A stretch of 64,000 bases of DNA, from the NCBI GenBank assembly GCA_951213105.1, contig OX578136.1:72584730-72648729 (forward strand). The letters are read 5' to 3'. The stretch comes from Amaurobius ferox (taxonomy: Eukaryota; Arthropoda; Arachnida; Araneae; Amaurobiidae). The translations under genes and the position numbers were made by a program. The notes under the pieces were generated by a model. The model was not told the origin of the DNA and searched no databases. It saw nothing but the letters and a program-made list of their open reading frames with translations. This document shows positions 34,689-48,451 of the stretch, piece after piece; the stretch's first letter is position 1, and each line of letters opens with the position of its first letter.

Positions 34689-35140
34689 CATCACAATACT
34701 ATAATAAATAATTTTATTTAAAACTTAAAACCATGGCGATACAGGTAATTTAACTCTATGCCCAAAACTTCATCAAAAATCCTTTGCTTCTCTGTAAAAT
34801 CAATGATTGTTTCATTCATAGCAGCTATATTGCAGACTCCATGGGCTAAATAATTTTGCGTTAAAGAAATGCAGCAATTCTTATACAACTCATCCTCGTA
34901 TTTTGGTGTTTACCTTTTCCATAAGTGAAAAGTAGGCTTTGTTGTAGAAATAATCAAAGTTGGATGATCATTTAAACTCAAATACATTGTAATTGCTTTG
35001 TTTTAGAACATTGATGCACCGAATTTAAGCAAAAATAAAGCGGTTTTAGGACGGATACAACACTCAATATGAATTAAAAAGAACTTTAAAAATCACGATT
35101 TTGATGCAAAATGGATGTCATATTTCATTTTGAAGTGGGT

Positions 35141-35185
35141 CACGTGATATCTTCATATAATGGTCACGTGATCTCTCCATATAAA
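35141..35185 (+). promoter_or_regulatory. Paired CACGTG plus TATAAA, unit 1 (repeated in all units)
   Basis: CACGTG lies at 35141-35146 and 35165-35170, and TATAAA at 35180-35185 follows 9 bp later. The same arrangement recurs at the same offset in all ten units. It looks like a compact promoter or protein-binding cluster, but no transcript is visible, and the motifs are inherited from the Z arm. Confidence 0.4.
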
Positions 35186-35974
35186 GGGTGTAATTAATAT
35201 TTTAATTTTTCTTTAAAAAACTACTGAATATATTTTGCTAATTTTTTTTTTATATATTTTATGGGATAATTTGAATATTTCATAAAACTTTCGAAGAAAT
35301 TTGTGAATTTTAAATTCGCTTAAAAATATTTGAAAAATTAGGTCCCATAAGATTCAATGTGTTTCATTTCTTCAACCTGGGTTCAATCCAAAACTAATTG
35401 GATGATATTATATTCCCATAGGATGATATATATTCCCATAGGTCCCACAGACTGTCTGAACTACATACTAGAATTTCTTTTTGATAAAGTCATTTTTACG
35501 GCAGTTATCGCGCTAACGAACAGACACACAGACAGACAGAATGGACAAAGTCACTTTTCATGAACAAAGTCACTCACACAAAAACACTTATATTGTAAAG
35601 TGTTAATAAGTGTTAAAAATGTATGTTCTTGCTTTGCTTGAAACTGATTCGGTTTCCCGAAACAGCTCTACTAATCTCGTAATTGTTGAATTGACAGTTG
35701 ACTCCCAGCATCGGTATTTCCTCTGTAATACTTCAATGGCATTTTGAGAATTGAAAGAGAAATTTGCTCTAAAACAAAAATTAATTTATACTGGAAAAAC
35801 GCTGCGTTCTTCGATCGATAAAAAACCTGTTTGTAATGTTCATATGCCATATTAAAAGCAAAAAACTGTATTTATTTATTTTGGGGATATATTTAGAGAC
35901 ACATGAAAAAAAATTCTTCAATATACTTTTTTTAATTTTGATGACCAAGACTTTTAGATCACTCCCTGTAGTGT

Positions 35975-36345
35975 GAGAAGATAAAAATATTTAAAATTAG
36001 ATAATTATATTTGCAACTGCTAGAATACTGCAGAAACAATGGCTTATATATATTGAATTGTGTAAATGGAACGAAATAAAATAAATGAAGAAAGATCTGT
36101 ATTATCCTACGTGATGCTCAAAGAGACTGAGGTATAAACAACAAATCCACTTCTCAGTCCTGTGAGAACTCGGAAAAGGATCCAGATCACAGGCGAAACA
36201 AATGGCATCGTATAATGCGATTAGTCCCGACAGTAAATCAGCAAGTAAAGAAAGCAGTCGCAGAATCAATCTACAAGAATTTTTCTTTCCTTGCACAATG
36301 AAGAAACTCTTTATTGTTTTCAATTGTAACGTAAATAAAGTAATA
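35975..36345. repeat. W segment inside the array unit (unit 1 copy)
   Basis: It begins near GTGTGAGAAGATAAAAAT and matches the W copies at 26635 and 28861. The 89-codon minus-strand frame (36102-36371) ends at the same place in every unit, but the corresponding frame is broken in the dispersed W copies, so I do not call it a gene. Confidence 0.65.
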
Positions 36346-36433
36346 TTTAGTAAACTGCATTTTGCTTTCATATTTTAATCTATCTATTAATTTAGAAACA
36401 TTGGATTCGCTTTAAAAAATTAACACAGAAATA

Positions 36434-36715
36434 AAAATGCATTTTTATTACAAGTAAAAAATAAGTTACTGAGCGATTTTAATCAGACTAAAAATATTTA
36501 ATTTGATGATCTATTACATAGGTGACGAAATTTTAAGTGGTTATTATTAAGTTATTATTAAGTATTTATGAAGTACTTAATAAATACTTAATAATAACTT
36601 AATAATAACCACTTAAAAATTTCGCCACTTCTGTAATAGATCATCAAATTAAATATGTTTACTCTGATTAACATCGCATCAGTAACTTATTTTTTATCTG
36701 TAATAAAAATGCATT
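36434..36715. repeat. Near-perfect 282-bp palindrome (unit 1; one in every unit)
   Basis: Symmetry centre at 36574/36575, with arms of about 141 bp. The inner parts (AAGTATTTAT / ATAAATACTT) are exact; further out there are only a few mismatches and small indels. Equivalent palindromes begin at 39321, 42168, 45033, 47880, 50739, 53607, 56475, 59358 and 62224. It may be a palindromic MITE fixed before amplification. TTAAC occurs outside both ends, but a target duplication is not proven. Confidence 0.9.
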
Positions 36716-36720
36716 TTAAG

Positions 36721-36723
<3 letters not shown>

Positions 36724-36796
<73 letters not shown>
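36724..36796. repeat. (TA)n tract, unit 1 (73 nt)
   Basis: An uninterrupted alternating AT run, about 8 bp from the palindrome. The open frame through it (repeated YI residues) is an artefact. Confidence 0.95.
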
Positions 36797-36801
<5 letters not shown>

Positions 36802-37031
36802 ATTTCTTTTTTCAAATGGTCATCTGTTAATTTTGAATTTCATTTATTTAATATATTTCATTCTGAAAACCGATCACTGGTAAAATCAAAATAGCTTCTC
36901 TCACTTTCTATCAACAATAAACAGAACTTGATTAAGTTTAATTTTTATAAAAATATTTTAATATACTGCTTATTTATTTTCTATTGTTTTAGGTAAGCCA
37001 TAGTTTAGATAAACACTAATCTAGTATCATC

Positions 37032-39607
37032 TAAACATCTCTAAAATGCGATACATTCCTTGGAAATATTTTTAAAATTATCACAATACTACAATAATTT
37101 ATTATATTTGAAAACTTCATCGAAAACAAATGAACTTTTTCAGAGGAAGTCATCGAATTATAAAGCGGCTGGCTCTTTAAATAAAAGCAGTATTTCATTC
37201 ATTAACATTTTTCCATTAATTAATTTCATTCATCTCTAAAATGCGATACATTCCTCGATAATATTTTTAAAATTACCACAATAATACATTAATGTACTAT
37301 ATTTGAAAACGTAAAACTTCACCGAAAAAAATGAACTTCATTCAAATGGCGGCATTGAAATATAAATTGCCTGGTTTAAACATCTCTAAAATGCGATACA
37401 TTCCTCGGAAATAATTTTAAAATTATCACAATACTACAATAATTTATTATATTTGAAAACTTCATCGAAAACAAATGAAATTTTTCAGAGCAAGTCATCG
37501 AATTATAAAGCGACTGGCTCTTTAAATAAAAGCAGTATTTCATTCATTAACATTTTTCCATTAATTAATTTCATTCATCACAATACTATAATAAATAATT
37601 TTATTTAAAACTTAAAACCATGGCGATACAGGTAATTTAACTCTATGCCCAAAACTTCATCAAAAATCCTTTGCTTCTCTGTAAAATCAATGATTGTTTC
37701 ATTCATAGCAGCTATATTGCAGACTCCATGGGCTAAATAATTTTGCGTTAAAGAAATGCAGCAATTCTTATACAACTCATCCTCGTATTTTGGTGTTTAC
37801 CTTTTCCATAAGTGAAAAGTAGGCTTTGTTGTAGAAATAATCAAAGTTGGATGATCATTTAAACTCAAATACATTGTAATTGCTTTGTTTTAGAACATTG
37901 ATGCACCGAATTTAAGCAAAAATAAAGCGGTTTTAGGACGGATACAACACTCAATATGAATTAAAAAGAACTTTAAAAATCACGATTTTGATGCAAAATG
38001 GATGTCATATTTCATTTTGAAGTGGGTCACGTGATATCTTCATATAATGGTCACGTGATCTCTCCATATAAAGGGTGTAATTAATATTTTAATTTTTCTT
38101 TAAAAAACTACTGAATATATTTTGCTAATTTTTTTTTTATATATTTTATGGGATAATTTGAATATTTCATAAAACTTTCGAAGAAATTTGTGAATTTTAA
38201 ATTCGCTTAAAAATATTTGAAAAATTAGGTCCCATAAGATTCAATGTGTTTCATTTCTTCAACCTGGGTTCAATCCAAAACTAATTGGATGATATTATAT
38301 TCCCATAGGATGATATATATTCCCATAGGTCCCACAGACTGTCTGAACTACATACTAGAATTTCTTTTTGATAAAGTCATTTTTACGGCAGTTATCGCGC
38401 TAACGAACAGACACACAGACAGACAGAATGGACAAAGTCACTTTTCATGAACAAAGTCACTCACACAAAAACACTTATATTGTAAAGTGTTAATAAGTGT
38501 TAAAAATGTATGTTCTTGCTTTGCTTGAAACTGATTCGGTTTCCCGAAACAGCTCTACTAATCTCGTAATTGTTGAATTGACAGTTGACTCCCAGCATCG
38601 GTATTTCCTCTGTAATACTTCAATGGCATTTTGAGAATTGAAAGAGAAATTTGCTCTAAAACAAAAATTAATTTATACTGGAAAAACGCTGCGTTCTTCG
38701 ATCGATAAAAAACCTGTTTGTAATGTTCATATGCCATATTAAAAGCAAAAAACTGTATTTATTTATTTTGGGGATATATTTAGAGACACATGAAAAAAAA
38801 TTCTTCAATATACTTTTTTTAATTTTGATGACCAAGACTTTTAGATCACTCCCTGTAGTGTGAGAAGATAAAAATATTTAAAATTAGATAATTATATTTG
38901 CAACTGCTAGAATACTGCAGAAACAATGGCTTATATATATTGAATTGTGTAAATGGAACGAAATAAAATAAATGAAGAAAGATCTGTATTATCCTACGTG
39001 ATGCTCAAAGAGACTGAGGTATAAACAACAAATCCACTTCTCAGTCCTGTGAGAACTCGGAAAAGGATCCAGATCACAGGCGAAACAAATGGCATCGTAT
39101 AATGCGATTAGTCCCGACAGTAAATCAGCAAGTAAAGAAAGCAGTCGCAGAATCAATCTACAAGAATTTTTCTTTCCTTGCACAATGAAGAAACTCTTTA
39201 TTGTTTTCAATTGTAACGTAAATAAAGTAATATTTAGTAAACTGCATTTTGCTTTCATATTTTAATCTATCTATTAATTTAGAAACATTGGATTCGCTTT
39301 AAAAAATTAACACAGAAATAAAAATGCATTTTTATTACAAGTAAAAAATAAGTTACTGAGCGATTTTAATCAGACTAAAAATATTTAATTTGATGATCTA
39401 TTACATAGGTGACGAAATTTTAAGTGGTTATTATTAAGTTATTATTAAGTATTTATGAAGTACTTAATAAATACTTAATAATAACTTAATAATAACCACT
39501 TAAAAATTTCGCCACTTCTGTAATAGATCATCAAATTAAATATGTTTACTCTGATTAACATCGCATCAGTAACTTATTTTTTATCTGTAATAAAAATGCA
39601 TTTTAAG

Positions 39608-39648
<41 letters not shown>

Positions 39649-39878
39649 ATTTCTTTTTTCAAATGGTCATCTGTTAATTTTGAATTTCATTTATTTAATA
39701 TATTTCATTCTGAAAACCGATCACTGGTAAAATCAAAATAGCTTCTCTCACTTTCTATCAACAATAAACAGAACTTGATTAAGTTTAATTTTTATAAAAA
39801 TATTTTAATATACTGCTTATTTATTTTCTATTGTTTTAGGTAAGCCATAGTTTAGATAAACACTAATCTAGTATCATC
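37032..39878. repeat. Array unit 2 (2847 bp)
   Basis: TA tract at 39611-39643 (33 nt). C at the site equivalent to 42114 and G at the site equivalent to 42648. Same tract length and alleles as unit 4. Confidence 0.95.
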
Positions 39879-42454
39879 TAAACATCTCTAAAATGCGATA
39901 CATTCCTTGGAAATATTTTTAAAATTATCACAATACTACAATAATTTATTATATTTGAAAACTTCATCGAAAACAAATGAACTTTTTCAGAGGAAGTCAT
40001 CGAATTATAAAGCGGCTGGCTCTTTAAATAAAAGCAGTATTTCATTCATTAACATTTTTCCATTAATTAATTTCATTCATCTCTAAAATGCGATACATTC
40101 CTCGATAATATTTTTAAAATTACCACAATAATACATTAATGTACTATATTTGAAAACGTAAAACTTCACCGAAAAAAATGAACTTCATTCAAATGGCGGC
40201 ATTGAAATATAAATTGCCTGGTTTAAACATCTCTAAAATGCGATACATTCCTCGGAAATAATTTTAAAATTATCACAATACTACAATAATTTATTATATT
40301 TGAAAACTTCATCGAAAACAAATGAAATTTTTCAGAGCAAGTCATCGAATTATAAAGCGACTGGCTCTTTAAATAAAAGCAGTATTTCATTCATTAACAT
40401 TTTTCCATTAATTAATTTCATTCATCACAATACTATAATAAATAATTTTATTTAAAACTTAAAACCATGGCGATACAGGTAATTTAACTCTATGCCCAAA
40501 ACTTCATCAAAAATCCTTTGCTTCTCTGTAAAATCAATGATTGTTTCATTCATAGCAGCTATATTGCAGACTCCATGGGCTAAATAATTTTGCGTTAAAG
40601 AAATGCAGCAATTCTTATACAACTCATCCTCGTATTTTGGTGTTTACCTTTTCCATAAGTGAAAAGTAGGCTTTGTTGTAGAAATAATCAAAGTTGGATG
40701 ATCATTTAAACTCAAATACATTGTAATTGCTTTGTTTTAGAACATTGATGCACCGAATTTAAGCAAAAATAAAGCGGTTTTAGGACGGATACAACACTCA
40801 ATATGAATTAAAAAGAACTTTAAAAATCACGATTTTGATGCAAAATGGATGTCATATTTCATTTTGAAGTGGGTCACGTGATATCTTCATATAATGGTCA
40901 CGTGATCTCTCCATATAAAGGGTGTAATTAATATTTTAATTTTTCTTTAAAAAACTACTGAATATATTTTGCTAATTTTTTTTTTATATATTTTATGGGA
41001 TAATTTGAATATTTCATAAAACTTTCGAAGAAATTTGTGAATTTTAAATTCGCTTAAAAATATTTGAAAAATTAGGTCCCATAAGATTCAATGTGTTTCA
41101 TTTCTTCAACCTGGGTTCAATCCAAAACTAATTGGATGATATTATATTCCCATAGGATGATATATATTCCCATAGGTCCCACAGACTGTCTGAACTACAT
41201 ACTAGAATTTCTTTTTGATAAAGTCATTTTTACGGCAGTTATCGCGCTAACGAACAGACACACAGACAGACAGAATGGACAAAGTCACTTTTCATGAACA
41301 AAGTCACTCACACAAAAACACTTATATTGTAAAGTGTTAATAAGTGTTAAAAATGTATGTTCTTGCTTTGCTTGAAACTGATTCGGTTTCCCGAAACAGC
41401 TCTACTAATCTCGTAATTGTTGAATTGACAGTTGACTCCCAGCATCGGTATTTCCTCTGTAATACTTCAATGGCATTTTGAGAATTGAAAGAGAAATTTG
41501 CTCTAAAACAAAAATTAATTTATACTGGAAAAACGCTGCGTTCTTCGATCGATAAAAAACCTGTTTGTAATGTTCATATGCCATATTAAAAGCAAAAAAC
41601 TGTATTTATTTATTTTGGGGATATATTTAGAGACACATGAAAAAAAATTCTTCAATATACTTTTTTTAATTTTGATGACCAAGACTTTTAGATCACTCCC
41701 TGTAGTGTGAGAAGATAAAAATATTTAAAATTAGATAATTATATTTGCAACTGCTAGAATACTGCAGAAACAATGGCTTATATATATTGAATTGTGTAAA
41801 TGGAACGAAATAAAATAAATGAAGAAAGATCTGTATTATCCTACGTGATGCTCAAAGAGACTGAGGTATAAACAACAAATCCACTTCTCAGTCCTGTGAG
41901 AACTCGGAAAAGGATCCAGATCACAGGCGAAACAAATGGCATCGTATAATGCGATTAGTCCCGACAGTAAATCAGCAAGTAAAGAAAGCAGTCGCAGAAT
42001 CAATCTACAAGAATTTTTCTTTCCTTGCACAATGAAGAAACTCTTTATTGTTTTCAATTGTAACGTAAATAAAGTAATATTTAGTAAACTGCATTTTGCT
42101 TTCATATTTTAATGTATCTATTAATTTAGAAACATTGGATTCGCTTTAAAAAATTAACACAGAAATAAAAATGCATTTTTATTACAAGTAAAAAATAAGT
42201 TACTGAGCGATTTTAATCAGACTAAAAATATTTAATTTGATGATCTATTACATAGGTGACGAAATTTTAAGTGGTTATTATTAAGTTATTATTAAGTATT
42301 TATGAAGTACTTAATAAATACTTAATAATAACTTAATAATAACCACTTAAAAATTTCGCCACTTCTGTAATAGATCATCAAATTAAATATGTTTACTCTG
42401 ATTAACATCGCATCAGTAACTTATTTTTTATCTGTAATAAAAATGCATTTTAAG

Positions 42455-42513
<59 letters not shown>

Positions 42514-42743
42514 ATTTCTTTTTTCAAATGGTCATCTGTTAATTTTGAATTTCATTTATTTAATATATTTCATTCTGAAAACCGATCACTGGTAAAATCA
42601 AAATAGCTTCTCTCACTTTCTATCAACAATAAACAGAACTTGATTAATTTTAATTTTTATAAAAATATTTTAATATACTGCTTATTTTTTTTCTATTGTT
42701 TTAGGTAAGCCATAGTTTAGATAAACACTAATCTAGTATCATC
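39879..42743. repeat. Array unit 3 (2865 bp)
   Basis: TA tract at 42458-42508 (51 nt). It carries G at 42114 and T at 42648, both shared with unit 5, and a private T at 42688. Confidence 0.95.
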
Positions 42744-45319
42744 TAAACATCTCTAAAATGCGATACATTCCTTGGAAATATTTTTAAAATTATCACAATA
42801 CTACAATAATTTATTATATTTGAAAACTTCATCGAAAACAAATGAACTTTTTCAGAGGAAGTCATCGAATTATAAAGCGGCTGGCTCTTTAAATAAAAGC
42901 AGTATTTCATTCATTAACATTTTTCCATTAATTAATTTCATTCATCTCTAAAATGCGATACATTCCTCGATAATATTTTTAAAATTACCACAATAATACA
43001 TTAATGTACTATATTTGAAAACGTAAAACTTCACCGAAAAAAATGAACTTCATTCAAATGGCGGCATTGAAATATAAATTGCCTGGTTTAAACATCTCTA
43101 AAATGCGATACATTCCTCGGAAATAATTTTAAAATTATCACAATACTACAATAATTTATTATATTTGAAAACTTCATCGAAAACAAATGAAATTTTTCAG
43201 AGCAAGTCATCGAATTATAAAGCGACTGGCTCTTTAAATAAAAGCAGTATTTCATTCATTAACATTTTTCCATTAATTAATTTCATTCATCACAATACTA
43301 TAATAAATAATTTTATTTAAAACTTAAAACCATGGCGATACAGGTAATTTAACTCTATGCCCAAAACTTCATCAAAAATCCTTTGCTTCTCTGTAAAATC
43401 AATGATTGTTTCATTCATAGCAGCTATATTGCAGACTCCATGGGCTAAATAATTTTGCGTTAAAGAAATGCAGCAATTCTTATACAACTCATCCTCGTAT
43501 TTTGGTGTTTACCTTTTCCATAAGTGAAAAGTAGGCTTTGTTGTAGAAATAATCAAAGTTGGATGATCATTTAAACTCAAATACATTGTAATTGCTTTGT
43601 TTTAGAACATTGATGCACCGAATTTAAGCAAAAATAAAGCGGTTTTAGGACGGATACAACACTCAATATGAATTAAAAAGAACTTTAAAAATCACGATTT
43701 TGATGCAAAATGGATGTCATATTTCATTTTGAAGTGGGTCACGTGATATCTTCATATAATGGTCACGTGATCTCTCCATATAAAGGGTGTAATTAATATT
43801 TTAATTTTTCTTTAAAAAACTACTGAATATATTTTGCTAATTTTTTTTTTATATATTTTATGGGATAATTTGAATATTTCATAAAACTTTCGAAGAAATT
43901 TGTGAATTTTAAATTCGCTTAAAAATATTTGAAAAATTAGGTCCCATAAGATTCAATGTGTTTCATTTCTTCAACCTGGGTTCAATCCAAAACTAATTGG
44001 ATGATATTATATTCCCATAGGATGATATATATTCCCATAGGTCCCACAGACTGTCTGAACTACATACTAGAATTTCTTTTTGATAAAGTCATTTTTACGG
44101 CAGTTATCGCGCTAACGAACAGACACACAGACAGACAGAATGGACAAAGTCACTTTTCATGAACAAAGTCACTCACACAAAAACACTTATATTGTAAAGT
44201 GTTAATAAGTGTTAAAAATGTATGTTCTTGCTTTGCTTGAAACTGATTCGGTTTCCCGAAACAGCTCTACTAATCTCGTAATTGTTGAATTGACAGTTGA
44301 CTCCCAGCATCGGTATTTCCTCTGTAATACTTCAATGGCATTTTGAGAATTGAAAGAGAAATTTGCTCTAAAACAAAAATTAATTTATACTGGAAAAACG
44401 CTGCGTTCTTCGATCGATAAAAAACCTGTTTGTAATGTTCATATGCCATATTAAAAGCAAAAAACTGTATTTATTTATTTTGGGGATATATTTAGAGACA
44501 CATGAAAAAAAATTCTTCAATATACTTTTTTTAATTTTGATGACCAAGACTTTTAGATCACTCCCTGTAGTGTGAGAAGATAAAAATATTTAAAATTAGA
44601 TAATTATATTTGCAACTGCTAGAATACTGCAGAAACAATGGCTTATATATATTGAATTGTGTAAATGGAACGAAATAAAATAAATGAAGAAAGATCTGTA
44701 TTATCCTACGTGATGCTCAAAGAGACTGAGGTATAAACAACAAATCCACTTCTCAGTCCTGTGAGAACTCGGAAAAGGATCCAGATCACAGGCGAAACAA
44801 ATGGCATCGTATAATGCGATTAGTCCCGACAGTAAATCAGCAAGTAAAGAAAGCAGTCGCAGAATCAATCTACAAGAATTTTTCTTTCCTTGCACAATGA
44901 AGAAACTCTTTATTGTTTTCAATTGTAACGTAAATAAAGTAATATTTAGTAAACTGCATTTTGCTTTCATATTTTAATCTATCTATTAATTTAGAAACAT
45001 TGGATTCGCTTTAAAAAATTAACACAGAAATAAAAATGCATTTTTATTACAAGTAAAAAATAAGTTACTGAGCGATTTTAATCAGACTAAAAATATTTAA
45101 TTTGATGATCTATTACATAGGTGACGAAATTTTAAGTGGTTATTATTAAGTTATTATTAAGTATTTATGAAGTACTTAATAAATACTTAATAATAACTTA
45201 ATAATAACCACTTAAAAATTTCGCCACTTCTGTAATAGATCATCAAATTAAATATGTTTACTCTGATTAACATCGCATCAGTAACTTATTTTTTATCTGT
45301 AATAAAAATGCATTTTAAG

Positions 45320-45360
<41 letters not shown>

Positions 45361-45590
45361 ATTTCTTTTTTCAAATGGTCATCTGTTAATTTTGAATTTC
45401 ATTTATTTAATATATTTCATTCTGAAAACCGATCACTGGTAAAATCAAAATAGCTTCTCTCACTTTCTATCAACAATAAACAGAACTTGATTAAGTTTAA
45501 TTTTTATAAAAATATTTTAATATACTGCTTATTTATTTTCTATTGTTTTAGGTAAGCCATAGTTTAGATAAACACTAATCTAGTATCATC
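42744..45590. repeat. Array unit 4 (2847 bp)
   Basis: TA tract at 45323-45355 (33 nt). It matches unit 2 in length and in both marker sites. Confidence 0.95.
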
Positions 45591-48166
45591 TAAACATCTC
45601 TAAAATGCGATACATTCCTTGGAAATATTTTTAAAATTATCACAATACTACAATAATTTATTATATTTGAAAACTTCATCGAAAACAAATGAACTTTTTC
45701 AGAGGAAGTCATCGAATTATAAAGCGGCTGGCTCTTTAAATAAAAGCAGTATTTCATTCATTAACATTTTTCCATTAATTAATTTCATTCATCTCTAAAA
45801 TGCGATACATTCCTCGATAATATTTTTAAAATTACCACAATAATACATTAATGTACTATATTTGAAAACGTAAAACTTCACCGAAAAAAATGAACTTCAT
45901 TCAAATGGCGGCATTGAAATATAAATTGCCTGGTTTAAACATCTCTAAAATGCGATACATTCCTCGGAAATAATTTTAAAATTATCACAATACTACAATA
46001 ATTTATTATATTTGAAAACTTCATCGAAAACAAATGAAATTTTTCAGAGCAAGTCATCGAATTATAAAGCGACTGGCTCTTTAAATAAAAGCAGTATTTC
46101 ATTCATTAACATTTTTCCATTAATTAATTTCATTCATCACAATACTATAATAAATAATTTTATTTAAAACTTAAAACCATGGCGATACAGGTAATTTAAC
46201 TCTATGCCCAAAACTTCATCAAAAATCCTTTGCTTCTCTGTAAAATCAATGATTGTTTCATTCATAGCAGCTATATTGCAGACTCCATGGGCTAAATAAT
46301 TTTGCGTTAAAGAAATGCAGCAATTCTTATACAACTCATCCTCGTATTTTGGTGTTTACCTTTTCCATAAGTGAAAAGTAGGCTTTGTTGTAGAAATAAT
46401 CAAAGTTGGATGATCATTTAAACTCAAATACATTGTAATTGCTTTGTTTTAGAACATTGATGCACCGAATTTAAGCAAAAATAAAGCGGTTTTAGGACGG
46501 ATACAACACTCAATATGAATTAAAAAGAACTTTAAAAATCACGATTTTGATGCAAAATGGATGTCATATTTCATTTTGAAGTGGGTCACGTGATATCTTC
46601 ATATAATGGTCACGTGATCTCTCCATATAAAGGGTGTAATTAATATTTTAATTTTTCTTTAAAAAACTACTGAATATATTTTGCTAATTTTTTTTTTATA
46701 TATTTTATGGGATAATTTGAATATTTCATAAAACTTTCGAAGAAATTTGTGAATTTTAAATTCGCTTAAAAATATTTGAAAAATTAGGTCCCATAAGATT
46801 CAATGTGTTTCATTTCTTCAACCTGGGTTCAATCCAAAACTAATTGGATGATATTATATTCCCATAGGATGATATATATTCCCATAGGTCCCACAGACTG
46901 TCTGAACTACATACTAGAATTTCTTTTTGATAAAGTCATTTTTACGGCAGTTATCGCGCTAACGAACAGACACACAGACAGACAGAATGGACAAAGTCAC
47001 TTTTCATGAACAAAGTCACTCACACAAAAACACTTATATTGTAAAGTGTTAATAAGTGTTAAAAATGTATGTTCTTGCTTTGCTTGAAACTGATTCGGTT
47101 TCCCGAAACAGCTCTACTAATCTCGTAATTGTTGAATTGACAGTTGACTCCCAGCATCGGTATTTCCTCTGTAATACTTCAATGGCATTTTGAGAATTGA
47201 AAGAGAAATTTGCTCTAAAACAAAAATTAATTTATACTGGAAAAACGCTGCGTTCTTCGATCGATAAAAAACCTGTTTGTAATGTTCATATGCCATATTA
47301 AAAGCAAAAAACTGTATTTATTTATTTTGGGGATATATTTAGAGACACATGAAAAAAAATTCTTCAATATACTTTTTTTAATTTTGATGACCAAGACTTT
47401 TAGATCACTCCCTGTAGTGTGAGAAGATAAAAATATTTAAAATTAGATAATTATATTTGCAACTGCTAGAATACTGCAGAAACAATGGCTTATATATATT
47501 GAATTGTGTAAATGGAACGAAATAAAATAAATGAAGAAAGATCTGTATTATCCTACGTGATGCTCAAAGAGACTGAGGTATAAACAACAAATCCACTTCT
47601 CAGTCCTGTGAGAACTCGGAAAAGGATCCAGATCACAGGCGAAACAAATGGCATCGTATAATGCGATTAGTCCCGACAGTAAATCAGCAAGTAAAGAAAG
47701 CAGTCGCAGAATCAATCTACAAGAATTTTTCTTTCCTTGCACAATGAAGAAACTCTTTATTGTTTTCAATTGTAACGTAAATAAAGTAATATTTAGTAAA
47801 CTGCATTTTGCTTTCATATTTTAATGTATCTATTAATTTAGAAACATTGGATTCGCTTTAAAAAATTAACACAGAAATAAAAATGCATTTTTATTACAAG
47901 TAAAAAATAAGTTACTGAGCGATTTTAATCAGACTAAAAATATTTAATTTGATGATCTATTACATAGGTGACGAAATTTTAAGTGGTTATTATTAAGTTA
48001 TTATTAAGTATTTATGAAGTACTTAATAAATACTTAATAATAACTTAATAATAACCACTTAAAAATTTCGCCACTTCTGTAATAGATCATCAAATTAAAT
48101 ATGTTTACTCTGATTAACATCGCATCAGTAACTTATTTTTTATCTGTAATAAAAATGCATTTTAAG

Positions 48167-48221
<55 letters not shown>

Positions 48222-48451
48222 ATTTCTTTTTTCAAATGGTCATCTGTTAATTTTGAATTTCATTTATTTAATATATTTCATTCTGAAAACCGATCACTGG
48301 TAAAATCAAAATAGCTTCTCTCACTTTCTATCAACAATAAACAGAACTTGATTAATTTTAATTTTTATAAAAATATTTTAATATACTGCTTATTTATTTT
48401 CTATTGTTTTAGGTAAGCCATAGTTTAGATAAACACTAATCTAGTATCATC
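45591..48451. repeat. Array unit 5 (2861 bp)
   Basis: TA tract at 48170-48216 (47 nt). G at 47826 and T at 48356, as in unit 3. Confidence 0.95.

Larger units (their letters stand above)
32494..35616. mobile_element. Long foldback element, family Z, copy C (source of the array)
   Basis: The left arm runs about 32494-33700 and the right arm about 33935-35616. Outer ends are TTAACACTTTACAACA at the left and TTGTAAAGTGTTAA at the right. The left end has a local duplication of the terminal 40 bp and a longer (CTGT)n tract (32578-32624). E-boxes lie at 32959-32964, 32983-32988, 35141-35146 and 35165-35170. The loop (about 33700-33934) differs from that of copy A. The right arm is lengthened by a 345-bp tandem duplication and, from 34145, becomes unit 1 of the large array. 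Confidence 0.7.
34145..37031. repeat. Array unit 1 (2887 bp)
   Basis: Its first bases are continuous with Z copy C. It carries A at 34256 where I see G in later units, which fits an edge unit less touched by homogenisation. The TA tract (36724-36796) is the longest in the array at 73 nt. Confidence 0.95.

Noticed and set aside
35357..35563. 68-codon open frame repeated in all ten array units, with relatives at 2630-2899 and 24142-24330
   Set aside because: It is the translated outer end of the Z arm, including its CCCATAGGT block and (ACAG)n tract. The frame changes length between copies and reads through a microsatellite.
36102..36371. 89-codon minus-strand open frame in every array unit
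   Set aside because: It lies in the W repeat. The dispersed W copies at 26.7 and 28.9 kb have this frame broken, and array conservation is explained by recent amplification.
36655..36894. Open frame with a long YI repeat (also at 50960 and 62445)
   Set aside because: It is a translation of the (TA)n tract and appears only where tract length keeps the frame.
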